DNA of 64,000 nt from Methylophaga sp. 42_25_T18 (GTDB taxonomy: Bacteria > Pseudomonadota > Gammaproteobacteria > Nitrosococcales > Methylophagaceae): positions 62,001 to 126,000 of the forward strand of contig MAAJ01000001.1 of the NCBI GenBank assembly GCA_002163085.1, written 5' to 3'. The notes under the pieces are model-generated. The model was not told where the DNA came from. It saw nothing but the letters and a program-made list of their open reading frames with translations, and did not search any database. Every line of letters begins with the position of its first letter. The first letter of the stretch is position 1. Below are positions 16,622 to 26,201 of this stretch, piece by piece. The position numbers and the translations under genes are program-made.

Positions 16622-17110
16622 TTTTTTACACGCCTCTAAAAACGCCTTATAAAACTCAACCGCGTCATAACAAGCTTCTGCACTGTCTTTACATTGGATA
16701 TGATCTTCGGCGAATTTTTCACATTCTTTGGCACAACTTTCGGTGATAGTAACCGCCACTGTCAAATAGCCTTTCAAGTGTTTGGAGTTATTCGCCGTTA
16801 GGGTCAACAAGGCCTTACTGACAACGAGCAGCTCTTGTGTTGCAAGTGCACAGTCAGCCAATTTTGTATCGCCCATTTGAAACATATGCATTGCGTGCTG
16901 CTGGCAGATTTCAGCCATTTTGATGCATTCAAGCACATAATCCATTAACTCTTCTAAATGTGGATCAATCGGCAGATCATGATTCATCATGCTGTGATCA
17001 ACTTCTGCAGCATGGGCGCTGAAAGATAGCCCGGTACCCAACATCGCCGTAAAAGCACTGACGCCTTTTAATAGCTTTCTGCGAGATGCGTTGGTTTCTG
17101 TTTTGTTCAT
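16616..17110 (-). CDS. Tat-exported Cys-rich four-helix copper protein (Csp1-like)
   Basis: 164 residues. The N-terminus has a twin-arginine signal, SRRKLLKGVSAF, then a hydrophobic stretch ending SAHA|A near 34. The mature protein is helical with eight Cys (62, 69, 87, 126, 130, 140, 147, 161) spaced to face the inside of a four-helix bundle, plus HAMHMFQM. This matches the Csp copper storage family; Methylosinus Csp1 has 13 Cys, so capacity here would be lower. A Cu(I) buffer in the periplasm is inferred. The stop codon lies inside the attC-like palindrome. Ribosome site AGGAAG precedes the ATG. Confidence 0.8.
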   Translation of the reverse strand: MNKTETNASRRKLLKGVSAFTAMLGTGLSFSAHAAEVDHSMMNHDLPIDPHLEELMDYVLECIKMAEICQQHAMHMFQMGDTKLADCALATQELLVVSKALLTLTANNSKHLKGYLTVAVTITESCAKECEKFAEDHIQCKDSAEACYDAVEFYKAFLEACKKA

Positions 17111-17194
17111 GCTACTTCCTCATTTATAAACTAGTCGACTCATTAATTTGGTGTCCAGTATATCGTTTATCTATACATACACATTAAAGCTACA

Positions 17195-17222
17195 TAAAAA
17201 GGCAGAGGTTAGTCTGCCTTTA
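17195..17222 (-). terminator. Rho-independent terminator after the CNNM gene
   Basis: On the minus strand, AAGGCAGA and TCTGCCTT form a perfect 8-pair stem around a 6-base loop, followed by a run of T. It ends the leftward transcript containing the CNNM/CBS gene and insulates the copper-protein gene, which therefore needs its own promoter. Confidence 0.85.
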
Positions 17223-17247
17223 GCTTATAGAGGGCGTTTACTTTTTT

Positions 17248-18297
17248 TTAATTATCTAACTCTATACCCATTCGTTGTGCACGCTGCTTCCATAGCTTGC
17301 GTGCCTCTTTTTGCATATCGACGGTATCGTCTTTTTCATCGACTATTTCTAAGCCCAGCAAGGTTTCTAAAATATCTTCAAGGGTGATAACCCCCTCGAT
17401 ACCGCCGTATTCATCTACAATCAGTAACATGTGCACGCGTCGTTCAAGAAACTCGTTGAAGGCAACAGATATAGTCGTTCTATCAGTAATAACGGTTAAT
17501 TCCCTACTATAATCTGATAACAGTTTTTCGCCATTATCTCGAGCCTTAGCTAACAGCAAATCACTACGAAATACAAAGCCGGTAATGTTCTCTCGCTCAC
17601 CCTCATAAATGGGGATACGTGAAAAGGGGATATGATCATGTTTATGAAAAAATTCCTCGACAGTCATTGAGTCTGATAAAGAGAACACCACAATCCGAGG
17701 GGTCATTGCTATCGTGACGGCTGCATTTTTCAACAACAATATATTTTTCAGTATGCGTGATTCTTGCTCTTCAATATGGCCTTCTTTACTACTTAGATCG
17801 GCCATCGCGATCATTTCTTGTCGACTAAACCCTGACAGTGTTGGCCCATCAGTTAACTTACCTGTTATTGATTCTGATAATTTAACAAAGGGATACAGCA
17901 CAATCACCAGATACTTAAGGGTATAAGCCGTGGCTGGTGCCAATTGACGCCAATAATGCGCGCCTAATGTTTTAGGAATAATCTCGGAGAAGATCAGTAT
18001 CAGTAACGTCAATATTGCAGAAGCAACGCCAACATAAGCGCTGCCAAAGACAACGGCAGCTTGAGCGCCAGCACCAGCAGCACCAACAGTATGAGCAATC
18101 GTATTCAAGGTAAGAATAGCTGCCAGTGGTTTATTGATATCGGCCTTTAGCTGCTTGAGCAAAGAACCAGCTGTATGCTTCTCTTCTTCAAGTAGGGCAA
18201 TATGAACATTGCTGACACTCAGTAAGACTGCCTCGGCAATAGAACAGAGAAAGGAAAAGCCCAGTGCTATAAAAACATAGCTAATTAACAACCACAT
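17248..18297 (-). CDS. CNNM/CBS-domain membrane protein (hemolysin/CorC-like family)
   Basis: 349 residues: a CNNM (DUF21) domain with three or four membrane helices (about 1-140, including IFSEIIPKTLGA, the conserved motif), then a pair of CBS domains (about 195-315) with ITGFVFRSDLL and MLLIVDEYGGIEGVITLEDILE. The C-terminal CorC/HlyC domain is absent, giving a short form. The family is linked to magnesium/cobalt transport or efflux; some members were named hemolysins without clear evidence. It sits 30 bases after the YciA-type gene and ends at a strong terminator. Confidence 0.85.
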   Translation of the reverse strand: MWLLISYVFIALGFSFLCSIAEAVLLSVSNVHIALLEEEKHTAGSLLKQLKADINKPLAAILTLNTIAHTVGAAGAGAQAAVVFGSAYVGVASAILTLLILIFSEIIPKTLGAHYWRQLAPATAYTLKYLVIVLYPFVKLSESITGKLTDGPTLSGFSRQEMIAMADLSSKEGHIEEQESRILKNILLLKNAAVTIAMTPRIVVFSLSDSMTVEEFFHKHDHIPFSRIPIYEGERENITGFVFRSDLLLAKARDNGEKLLSDYSRELTVITDRTTISVAFNEFLERRVHMLLIVDEYGGIEGVITLEDILETLLGLEIVDEKDDTVDMQKEARKLWKQRAQRMGIELDN

Positions 18298-18327
18298 AAT
18301 GTGCCCTTAGTTTGCATACAAATGAGT

Positions 18328-18714
18328 CTAACTTGGTTTAATCGGCTTTGGGTTGCCTTGTTTATCTATGTTCACATAGACAAACTCTGCGTCAGCCACT
18401 TTTTCAACCAACACATCACCCTCAGCTTTACGCTCAATATAAACCGCTATATCAATTAAGATTGATGATGTACCTACTTTTTGTATCTGACCATAAATAC
18501 TGACAACATCGCTGACAAATACGGGGCGAATAAAGTGAAAATTATTAGCTGACACGGTGACGACACGGCCTTTGACATGTCGCGTGGCCACGATGCTACC
18601 AGCGATATCAACTTGTGACATGAGCCAGCCACCAAAAATATCTCCTTGCGCATTCACATCACTCGGCCGAGCCATAATTCTAAGAATGGCATGTTCAGCG
18701 GGAAGTTCTTGCAT
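18328..18714 (-). CDS. yciA: Acyl-CoA thioesterase, YciA family
   Basis: 128-residue hotdog-fold thioesterase. The motif PSDVNAQGDIFGGWLMSQVD contains the catalytic Asp and the helix-start GG of the YciA/BACH group; VSANNFHFIRPV follows as in YciA. It hydrolyses short to long acyl-CoA to free acid and CoA. Start ATG at 18714 is preferred: GAGG lies 9 bases upstream and it avoids most overlap with the acyl-CoA ligase stop at 18716; an earlier ATG at 18729 is possible. Last enzyme gene of the beta-oxidation operon, probably relieving excess acyl-CoA. Confidence 0.88.
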   Translation of the reverse strand: MQELPAEHAILRIMARPSDVNAQGDIFGGWLMSQVDIAGSIVATRHVKGRVVTVSANNFHFIRPVFVSDVVSIYGQIQKVGTSSILIDIAVYIERKAEGDVLVEKVADAEFVYVNIDKQGNPKPIKPS

Positions 18715-18715
18715 C

Positions 18716-20524
18716 TTAATGTGCCTCATAAAGTGTATTTATTTCGTCGGCATAAAGCGACAAAATATGTTGCCGTTTCGCCTTTAATGTCGGAGTTGAT
18801 AGACCACTTTCTACTGTCCACGGATGCAATGAAATAACCAACCGTATTATTTGAGCATAGCTAGGAAAATCATGTAATTGTTGTTGAATTCTAGTCAGTA
18901 AAAATTTCTCAACAATTGGATTGTCTTTAAGCTCTTCCGGATCGCTAGTTGGCAGTACTTTTTCATGTGCTAAAAACGGCCACGCATCATCCGTCAATAC
19001 AATTAACGCACTTAAGAAAGGTCTGCCTTCGCCTATAACTAAAGCATGCTCTATCAGTGGATCAGCGGCAATTGCCATCTCCATATCTGTCGGTGGAATT
19101 TTTTCACCATTGGCCAACACAATAATGTCTTTTAAGCGACCCGTGATATGAATAAACCCTTCACTATCCTGCATACCTAAGTCACCGGTATGCAACCAGC
19201 CATCTTGATCAATAATCTCAGCGGTGGCTTGTGGGTTATCCCAGTAGCCCAACATCACGCCTGGGCTCTTCACTTTTAATTCACCATTTTTATTAAACTG
19301 TACGGTGACATCTTGCAGTGGCAAGCCGATACTTCGTGGTAGGTTGTGTTCCCGTTTATTAACCCCTATCACTGGGCTGGTTTCGGTTAAGCCATAGCCT
19401 TGTAATATAGGCAGTCCAAGCGCAATGAACGTTTTGGCCACGTTTTCTGCCAATGGCGCGCCACCACAGATCGCTACCCGTAATCGTCCGCCAACACGAT
19501 CTTGAATTTTCTTGCCAATCAGGTGATTGAGTAAGGGGTAAAACAATAGAGCCGGATGCCAACCACTACGGCCTTGTTGATATTCAAAGTGCATCCAACC
19601 CACCTCAATCGCATAGTGAAAGAGTTTTTGGGCGATCACTGATTGTGTTTTTAACTTATCTTGAACACGGTTATAAATACGTTCATAGATCCGTGGCACG
19701 CTGATTAATACAGTGGGTCGTTGTTCAAGTAAATCTTCAGCTAACTGGGGAATTGAACGTGCGTAGATAATCGTTGCACCCGCCATAATCGGCAGGAAAT
19801 AACCGATACTGCGTTCCAAGGTATGTGACAAGGGCAAGAACGATAAGAACGTATCATTCGGATAAATCGGCACACTTTGCATGCCACTCCATGCATTCCA
19901 TAAAATATTGTGATGACTCAGCATCACGCCTTTCGGGTGCCCTGTCGTGCCAGAGGTATACACAATGGTCGCCAATGCATGCGGATCGATATCGGGCAGT
20001 GTTACCTGCACATGTTCGTCATGACTTAACCACATTTCAGCCGACCGCCAATTATCCAAGCGACTTTCGGGTGGCTTTTTAGAGAGCGTAACCACTCGGT
20101 TTAAGCGGGTTAGTACACCATGTTCGATCAGCTCTTGATGTGCTGAAATATCATCTAATAACAACAAGGTGGTATTAGAATTTTCCAATATATAGGCCGC
20201 ACTATCGGCACGATCATTTGGATATAACGGCACAGTAACTAAGCCCATGCTCAACGCTGCTAAGTCAAAAATCGCCCATTCCATGCAATTTCGTAACATG
20301 ATGCCAACCCGGTCTCCGGGTTGAAGGTTTTCATTAGCAAAACCATGGCGCCAACGGTTAACAGCATTTTCCATTTCCTGCCACGTAAGTTGATACCACT
20401 CTTGTGTCACTTCATTAAATTGTCGACATGCAATAGCTGATGGGTTGCGCTTTACTCGCTCTGCAAATAATCCCGGTAAATGTTGCGCAATATCAAGTGA
20501 GATAACGTCGGTTTGAGCTGTCAT
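18716..20524 (-). CDS. Long-chain acyl-CoA synthetase (AMP-forming)
   Basis: 602 residues, ANL superfamily, FAA1-like branch (COG1022 type) rather than classical FadD. TIVYTSGTTGHPKGVMLSH is the AMP-binding P-loop region, GYGLTETSP binds the adenylate, GWLHTGDLG and GRLKDIIVLANGEKIPP carry the hinge and later motifs. It activates fatty acids with ATP and CoA at the membrane face. The start overlaps the stop of the upstream hydratase/dehydrogenase gene by ATGA, so production is coupled to the beta-oxidation enzymes. Confidence 0.92.
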   Translation of the reverse strand: MTAQTDVISLDIAQHLPGLFAERVKRNPSAIACRQFNEVTQEWYQLTWQEMENAVNRWRHGFANENLQPGDRVGIMLRNCMEWAIFDLAALSMGLVTVPLYPNDRADSAAYILENSNTTLLLLDDISAHQELIEHGVLTRLNRVVTLSKKPPESRLDNWRSAEMWLSHDEHVQVTLPDIDPHALATIVYTSGTTGHPKGVMLSHHNILWNAWSGMQSVPIYPNDTFLSFLPLSHTLERSIGYFLPIMAGATIIYARSIPQLAEDLLEQRPTVLISVPRIYERIYNRVQDKLKTQSVIAQKLFHYAIEVGWMHFEYQQGRSGWHPALLFYPLLNHLIGKKIQDRVGGRLRVAICGGAPLAENVAKTFIALGLPILQGYGLTETSPVIGVNKREHNLPRSIGLPLQDVTVQFNKNGELKVKSPGVMLGYWDNPQATAEIIDQDGWLHTGDLGMQDSEGFIHITGRLKDIIVLANGEKIPPTDMEMAIAADPLIEHALVIGEGRPFLSALIVLTDDAWPFLAHEKVLPTSDPEELKDNPIVEKFLLTRIQQQLHDFPSYAQIIRLVISLHPWTVESGLSTPTLKAKRQHILSLYADEINTLYEAH

Positions 20525-22557
20525 GATAAATCCTCCCAGCCTGAATTAGGCTTAAATTGAGAACCAATATCGGAACATAAGCGCTCTAGTTGTTGAGTTA
20601 ATGTTTCAACACCTTGTTGCTGTAAATAATGCATTGGGCCACCACGAAATGGAGCAAAACCAGTGCCAAATACCATGCCCGCATCCAGTAGTTCTGCATC
20701 ATCCACAATGCCTTCATCCAGGCAAGCAACACATTCATTAATAAGCCTCAGAATAAGTCGCTGCTGGATCGTGCCACTATCGGCATAGTCCGTCGGCAAA
20801 GACGTTATGATCCGCTTATTATGTTTGTCATAACGATAGAAGCCTCGACCACTTTTACGACCCAACTGTTTTTTAGACACCTTTTTATCCAAATTACTGG
20901 GAACCGTTAAATCAAAAGAAGGCGCCAAAATCGTGGCCACAGACAAACAAATATCTAGGCCTACTGCATCGGCCAGTTCAATTGGCCCCATTGGCATGCC
21001 AAAATCAGTCGCGGCCTTATCGATCGCTAGAATAGGAATACCCTCTTGTTCCATTTGTACGGCTTCGAGTAAATAGGGCATTAAAATACGGTTCACTAAA
21101 AACCCCGGCGAACTTTGCACCGGCAATGGCAAACGACCTATTTGACGAACAAAGGCTGCCGCCTGTTTTTGCCATTTTTTAAGTGTGGTTTTACCGTGCA
21201 CAATTTCAACTAATTGCATTTGAGCAACGGGATTAAAAAAGTGAAGCCCCACTAATCGCTTGGGTTGCTTTAAACATTCCGCCAGCGATTCCAAAGGAAT
21301 GCTGGAAGTATTTGTTGCTAGTACTGCATCAGTGCGTAATTGTGGTTCTATAGTTTTAAACAAAGCTTGTTTGGCTTCAAGGTTTTCAAAAATTGCTTCG
21401 ATAACGACATCGGCTTTGGCTACGCCATTACCTGCCACATCAGGTATTAACCTATCCACCGCCGCTTGCACTAAATGAGCGACTTTAAAGCGGCGTTTAA
21501 ATAAGGTATGTGCACGTTTTATTGCTGGTGCTATCTGTGCGGCTGATTGATCTTGCAGTGTTACTGTCAATCCACGTAAGGCACACCAGGCAGCAATGTC
21601 TCCGCCCATAATGCCTGCACCTATGACATGCACATGTTGTGCTTTAAATTTGCTTTGCTTGCCAAACGCTTTAAGGCGATCTTGCAATAAGAATAATCGA
21701 ACTAAGTTCTGTGCGGTATCTGTTTGAATTAACTTGGCTACCGACAGTGCTTCTGCAGCAAAATAGTCTTGTCGGTTGGCTGGCTGTTTTTGCCATAGTT
21801 CAATCAAATCAAAAGGCGCAGGATAATGCTCTGGGTTGGCTTGTTTTTTTGTTTGCCGACGAATAACAAATGCAATTAACGGTCTTAATAACGTCGCGCC
21901 TAAAACTCGCTGCCATCTTGGTGTCTGCTGTTTTTTTGGTGATATGTTGATCACATCACGCACGACACGTTCTAATTGTCTGTTAGGGGCAATACGATCA
22001 ACGACAGTTACTTTTTTGGCTGCACGAGCAGACAATGCTCTGCCCGATAACATAATGTTCATTGCTGTGAATACACCCACGGCTTCGATTAACCGCACAC
22101 TGCCGCCATAGCCTGGATGTATGCCTAATTTCACTTCTGGCAAACCAATACGAGTATTCATAGCATCGTCAGCTACGCGATAATCACAGGCTAAGGCTAA
22201 CTCCAAACCACCACCCAAACAAAATCCATGTATCAACGCGACCGTTGGGCAAGGCAATGCTTCCAATCTAGTGAAGATATCTTGCACTTGTCTAATTGCA
22301 GCGTAAGTTTCATCAACAGATTGCTGTTCAGCAAAAGAGTTAATATCTGCTCCTGCAAGAAAACCATTTTCCTTAGCAGATCGAACCACAAGACCTTTTG
22401 GTGGCGCTTCAGTCAATGCATCAAGCACAACTGACAACTCGGTAATGACCGCTACTGTTAAGGTATTGGTCTGGCTCTTTGGCACATCAAGCGTTAACCA
22501 GACGATATCACCGCCATCAACCGTTTTATGCCAAGCGGTTTTTCTCCTGCTAGTCAT
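20521..22557 (-). CDS. Multifunctional enoyl-CoA hydratase/3-hydroxyacyl-CoA dehydrogenase (FadB/FadJ type)
   Basis: 678 residues. The N-terminal crotonase domain (about 1-190) has GFCLGGGLELALACDY with one catalytic Glu and IGLPEVKLGIHPGYGG with the second. The NAD domain starts HVIGAGIMGGDIAAW near residue 300, followed by the 3-hydroxyacyl-CoA dehydrogenase C-domains, including LVGLHFFNPV. It catalyses the middle two steps of beta-oxidation. Start ATG at 22557 forms an ATGA overlap with the thiolase stop and has AGAAGGA upstream; an in-frame upstream ATG at 22614 would place 19 extra residues inside the thiolase gene. Confidence 0.92.
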   Translation of the reverse strand: MTSRRKTAWHKTVDGGDIVWLTLDVPKSQTNTLTVAVITELSVVLDALTEAPPKGLVVRSAKENGFLAGADINSFAEQQSVDETYAAIRQVQDIFTRLEALPCPTVALIHGFCLGGGLELALACDYRVADDAMNTRIGLPEVKLGIHPGYGGSVRLIEAVGVFTAMNIMLSGRALSARAAKKVTVVDRIAPNRQLERVVRDVINISPKKQQTPRWQRVLGATLLRPLIAFVIRRQTKKQANPEHYPAPFDLIELWQKQPANRQDYFAAEALSVAKLIQTDTAQNLVRLFLLQDRLKAFGKQSKFKAQHVHVIGAGIMGGDIAAWCALRGLTVTLQDQSAAQIAPAIKRAHTLFKRRFKVAHLVQAAVDRLIPDVAGNGVAKADVVIEAIFENLEAKQALFKTIEPQLRTDAVLATNTSSIPLESLAECLKQPKRLVGLHFFNPVAQMQLVEIVHGKTTLKKWQKQAAAFVRQIGRLPLPVQSSPGFLVNRILMPYLLEAVQMEQEGIPILAIDKAATDFGMPMGPIELADAVGLDICLSVATILAPSFDLTVPSNLDKKVSKKQLGRKSGRGFYRYDKHNKRIITSLPTDYADSGTIQQRLILRLINECVACLDEGIVDDAELLDAGMVFGTGFAPFRGGPMHYLQQQGVETLTQQLERLCSDIGSQFKPNSGWEDLS

Positions 22558-23873
22558 AATGTTATTCCTTCTGTGGAAATCAGCATCGCCCCACCTTGGC
22601 CGCCACCAATGCACAGACTAGCAATGCCGGTTTTAGCCTTGTTGCGTTGTAATACATTTAGTAGATGCAATACGATTCGAGCACCGGTAGCACCAACAGG
22701 GTGACCTAAAGCAATGGCGCCACCATCAACATTGAGTCGGGATGTATCTATTGCTCCAAGAGTTGTATCTAGGGCAAGTTCATTGAGGCAATAATCCTCA
22801 CCCTGCCAAGCAGCTAAACAAGCCTGAACTTGCACGGCAAAGGCTTCATTGATTTCCCAATAATCAATATCCTTCAGCTTCAAGTTATGACGATGTAATA
22901 ACGGGGGAACCGCATGGGCTGGGCCCAAGCCCATTTGTGATGGCTCTAAACCAGCCCAATGACAATCAATAATTTGGCCTAAGACGGGTAAGTTATATTC
23001 TTTGACCGCATCTTCAGAGGCGAGTAACAAGCATGCCGCCCCATCCGTTACCTGAGCGCTATTACCTGCACTGACCAAACCTTGTCGGTCAAAGACCGGC
23101 CTTAGCTTGGCAAGCTTATCTAAACTACTATCAGCCCTAAGTCCACTATCATCGTCGAACACGCTGCCATCTGATGCAATAATTGCTTCAATTTCAGTTA
23201 AAACATCATTTTCAACCGCTGCGGCTAGTTTTTGATGACTCGCCAAAGCAAACTCATCCATCTGCGTGCGATCAATACCAAAACGATGAGCGAGAATTTC
23301 GGCTGTTTGTCCCATCGATAATCCAACAGTCGGATCTCGTAGGCCTCTTAACAAACCAATAACGGGTGCAAATAAGGCAGGTCGTAGTTTTGATAACGCA
23401 CTGAGTTTGGCTTTGAAAGTGCGAGATTTTTGCCAAGCTGCGAGCCATGTCACCATTTCAGGTTTTAATAATAGTGGTGCACGACTCATCGCTTCACAGC
23501 CACCAGCCAAAACAAGATCACTGCGGCCAGTACTGATATTACTTGCAGCACTGTCTAAGGCTTGCATACCTGAGGCACAGTTCCGCTGTACCGTCCACGC
23601 AGGAACATCATGACCACAACCAAGACGTAATGACACAATGCGTGCGATATTGGTTTCATCAGGGCTAGGCATAACACAACCCAGAATCACCTCATCCAAA
23701 TCAGATGGTGAAAACGAGTGTCGATTTAATAAGGGCCGCGCTGCTGCAACAGCAAGATCACTACTACTAAATGGTCCCGGCTTGCCCCTTGCTTTGATAA
23801 ATGGCGTGCGACTACCATCAACGATGTACACTTTTCGGTTGGTATAAGCAGGCCTTGCAACGTTTTTGTTCAT
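22554..23873 (-). CDS. Acetyl-CoA C-acyltransferase (thiolase, FadI/FadA type)
   Basis: 439 residues. The nucleophile is Cys99 in RNCASGMQALDS, the His in ALGHPVGATGAR and the second Cys in LCIGGGQGGAM complete the thiolase active site; NEAFAVQ is the conserved Asn-Glu loop. It cleaves 3-ketoacyl-CoA with CoA to acetyl-CoA plus a shortened acyl-CoA. Length above 430 suits the FadI-like group. ATGA overlaps with fadE upstream and the multifunctional enzyme downstream. Confidence 0.92.
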   Translation of the reverse strand: MNKNVARPAYTNRKVYIVDGSRTPFIKARGKPGPFSSSDLAVAAARPLLNRHSFSPSDLDEVILGCVMPSPDETNIARIVSLRLGCGHDVPAWTVQRNCASGMQALDSAASNISTGRSDLVLAGGCEAMSRAPLLLKPEMVTWLAAWQKSRTFKAKLSALSKLRPALFAPVIGLLRGLRDPTVGLSMGQTAEILAHRFGIDRTQMDEFALASHQKLAAAVENDVLTEIEAIIASDGSVFDDDSGLRADSSLDKLAKLRPVFDRQGLVSAGNSAQVTDGAACLLLASEDAVKEYNLPVLGQIIDCHWAGLEPSQMGLGPAHAVPPLLHRHNLKLKDIDYWEINEAFAVQVQACLAAWQGEDYCLNELALDTTLGAIDTSRLNVDGGAIALGHPVGATGARIVLHLLNVLQRNKAKTGIASLCIGGGQGGAMLISTEGITL

Positions 23874-26191
23874 GAGGCAGTTTCCTCAAGTTGAGCGTTA
23901 AAATGATCAACATCAATGACTTGTCGACGTGCGGTTCTTGCTGATAAAACGAGTTGATATTCTTCGTCTGTTATCAACTTATTTTCCAACGCTAACTCTG
24001 CTGATTTATAGGCTGATTTCGCAATTTTTTTCTCTAGCGGAGCAGCGAGCACACAAAGTCTGAAGGCATATTCCAACTGACCCAGCGTTTGTTGCTGATC
24101 GCTGGGGTTATATATACCGTTAATTAAGCGATCACGACTAGCACTTGGCTCCATAATATGTTCTGCCAGTGCATGAGTTAATTTATCCGAAGGTGCTTTA
24201 TATCGAGGGCCTAAAGGGAAAATAACTATCTTTAAAAAGCCCGCCATTAAGCGGTTAGGCAAATTATCCATCAGCCCCAGTAATGCTTGTTGTGCTTGAT
24301 AAATAGATTCTTCGCTGGCCCAGCGTGCCAATATCAAATCATCGTGTTGATTTTGATGTTGATAAAACCGTAATGTGCTTGATGCCAAATAGAGATGACT
24401 TAATACATCACCTAAACGTGCTGATAAGGATTCGCGGCGTTTTAAACTACCGCCTAAGATGGCAAGGCTGACATCGGTGGCTACGGTCAGTGCAGCACTT
24501 AAGTGATTTAACTGCTGATAACACGCTCGTAACGGTGAATCAGGCACGGTGCTAAACCGACCTTTACTGATACCAAAGAAAAGGCTTCGGGCAATATTGC
24601 TTAAGGTATATTTGAGATGGGCCGTCACTACCTGCTCAAACTCCTGAACAGCCTGCTGCTTATCTTCAACAACAAGTGTGGACATTTCTTTTAAAACGTA
24701 GGGATGGGCGCGAATCGAGCCTTGGCCAAAAATGATCAGGTTACGCGTTAAGATATTCGCACCCTCCACCGTAATGCTAATCGGTATCGCTTCATAAGCA
24801 TGTGCCAATACATTATGCGGCCCAAAACAAATGCTTTTACCACCATGAATATCCATTGCGTCATTAATCACTCGGCGCATGGTTTCAGTGAGGTGATATT
24901 TTGCAATCGCTGATAATACCGCTGGACGCTCCCCATCCGTCACTGCCTGAGCAGTCGTGATACGTACTGCATCAACCATATAGGTTAAACCGGCCATGCG
25001 CCCCAGCACATCGGCCACCCCTTCGAAGCGACCGATAGGCAGATGGAATTGTTCACGTATACGAGCATAAGCACTGGTTGTTTTAATCGCTAATTTGCTG
25101 GCACCGGCACTTAATGCGGGCAATGAAATAGAACGTCCCGCTGCCAATGATTCCATCAGCATCGACCATCCTTTGCCAGCATATTCAACGCCGCCGATGA
25201 TCCAATCCAAAGGAATAAACACATCCTTGCCCCAGTTAGGCCCATTTTGGAATGCCATGCCCATTGGCCAATGGCGACGACCGATATTGATTCCCTTGGT
25301 ATCGGTTGGAATCAATGCCAAAGTAATACCAATATCACCTTTATCACTCAGTAAATGTTCTGGGTCATAAAGATGAAAAGCCAAACCAAGCAGAGTCGCG
25401 ACTGGGCCCAAGGTGATATAACGTTTTTCCCAGTTCAGTAAAACGCCGGTAATTTGTTTACCTTCAAACTCCTGCTGACAAACAATGCCGGTATCAGGCA
25501 GATTGCTTGCATCACTACCCGCTTCAGGCCCTGTTAACGCAAAACATGGAATATCTTCACCACTGGCAAGCCGCGGCAGGTAATAATCTTTTTGTTTCTC
25601 CGTGCCGTAATGAAGTAACAGTTCGGCAGGTCCAAGTGAGTTAGGCACCATAACGGTGACCGCTGCCGTTAGACTTCGACTGGCCACTTTCATCACCATC
25701 TCTGAATGTGCCAAAGGTGAAAAGCCTAAACCGCCATACTTTGTAGGAATAATCAGACCAAAGAATTGTTGCTGTTTAATAAATGACCAAATATGAGGTG
25801 GTAAATCATGATCTTTATGCGTGATTTCCCAGTCATTGAGTTGCTCACACAATTGTTCTGTAGGCCCATCGAGGAAAGCTTGCTCCTCTGCAGTTAGTTC
25901 ATGTTGCGCACTACTTAACAATAAATCCCAATCTGGTTTGCCACTAAATAGCTGACCATCCCACCAAACGGTTCCTGACTCCAAAGCTTCCCGTTCAGTG
26001 GCTGAAATAGGGGGCATTGCCTTTTTAAAGGCTGAGAATGCAGGCTTGATAAGCAACTGACGACGCAAGTTTGATTGCATAAGAATAACCAAGCAGACAA
26101 ACACAACGACGAGCCCTATTAAATAAAGCTCAACGTTCAGCGATATAAAAATGAGTGTGGCTAATAAAGCGAGAATCCCTACGTACTTCAT
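23870..26191 (-). CDS. fadE: Acyl-CoA dehydrogenase, FadE type, with N-terminal membrane segments
   Basis: 773 residues, the long FadE form. It starts with two hydrophobic segments (about 4-20 and 22-36), then a linker with WWDGQLF; the FAD-dependent dehydrogenase core spans about 110-500 (CFALTGPEAGSDAS, MDIHGGKSI, ITVEGANILTRNLI) with a C-terminal FadE-specific domain. It introduces the first double bond in acyl-CoA and passes electrons to quinone through ETF. ATG at 26191 is chosen for AGAGGG 6 bases upstream; ATG at 26224 would overlap the previous gene's stop at 26202. Confidence 0.92.
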   Translation of the reverse strand: MKYVGILALLATLIFISLNVELYLIGLVVVFVCLVILMQSNLRRQLLIKPAFSAFKKAMPPISATEREALESGTVWWDGQLFSGKPDWDLLLSSAQHELTAEEQAFLDGPTEQLCEQLNDWEITHKDHDLPPHIWSFIKQQQFFGLIIPTKYGGLGFSPLAHSEMVMKVASRSLTAAVTVMVPNSLGPAELLLHYGTEKQKDYYLPRLASGEDIPCFALTGPEAGSDASNLPDTGIVCQQEFEGKQITGVLLNWEKRYITLGPVATLLGLAFHLYDPEHLLSDKGDIGITLALIPTDTKGINIGRRHWPMGMAFQNGPNWGKDVFIPLDWIIGGVEYAGKGWSMLMESLAAGRSISLPALSAGASKLAIKTTSAYARIREQFHLPIGRFEGVADVLGRMAGLTYMVDAVRITTAQAVTDGERPAVLSAIAKYHLTETMRRVINDAMDIHGGKSICFGPHNVLAHAYEAIPISITVEGANILTRNLIIFGQGSIRAHPYVLKEMSTLVVEDKQQAVQEFEQVVTAHLKYTLSNIARSLFFGISKGRFSTVPDSPLRACYQQLNHLSAALTVATDVSLAILGGSLKRRESLSARLGDVLSHLYLASSTLRFYQHQNQHDDLILARWASEESIYQAQQALLGLMDNLPNRLMAGFLKIVIFPLGPRYKAPSDKLTHALAEHIMEPSASRDRLINGIYNPSDQQQTLGQLEYAFRLCVLAAPLEKKIAKSAYKSAELALENKLITDEEYQLVLSARTARRQVIDVDHFNAQLEETAS

Positions 26192-26201
26192 ATCAACCCT
26201 C

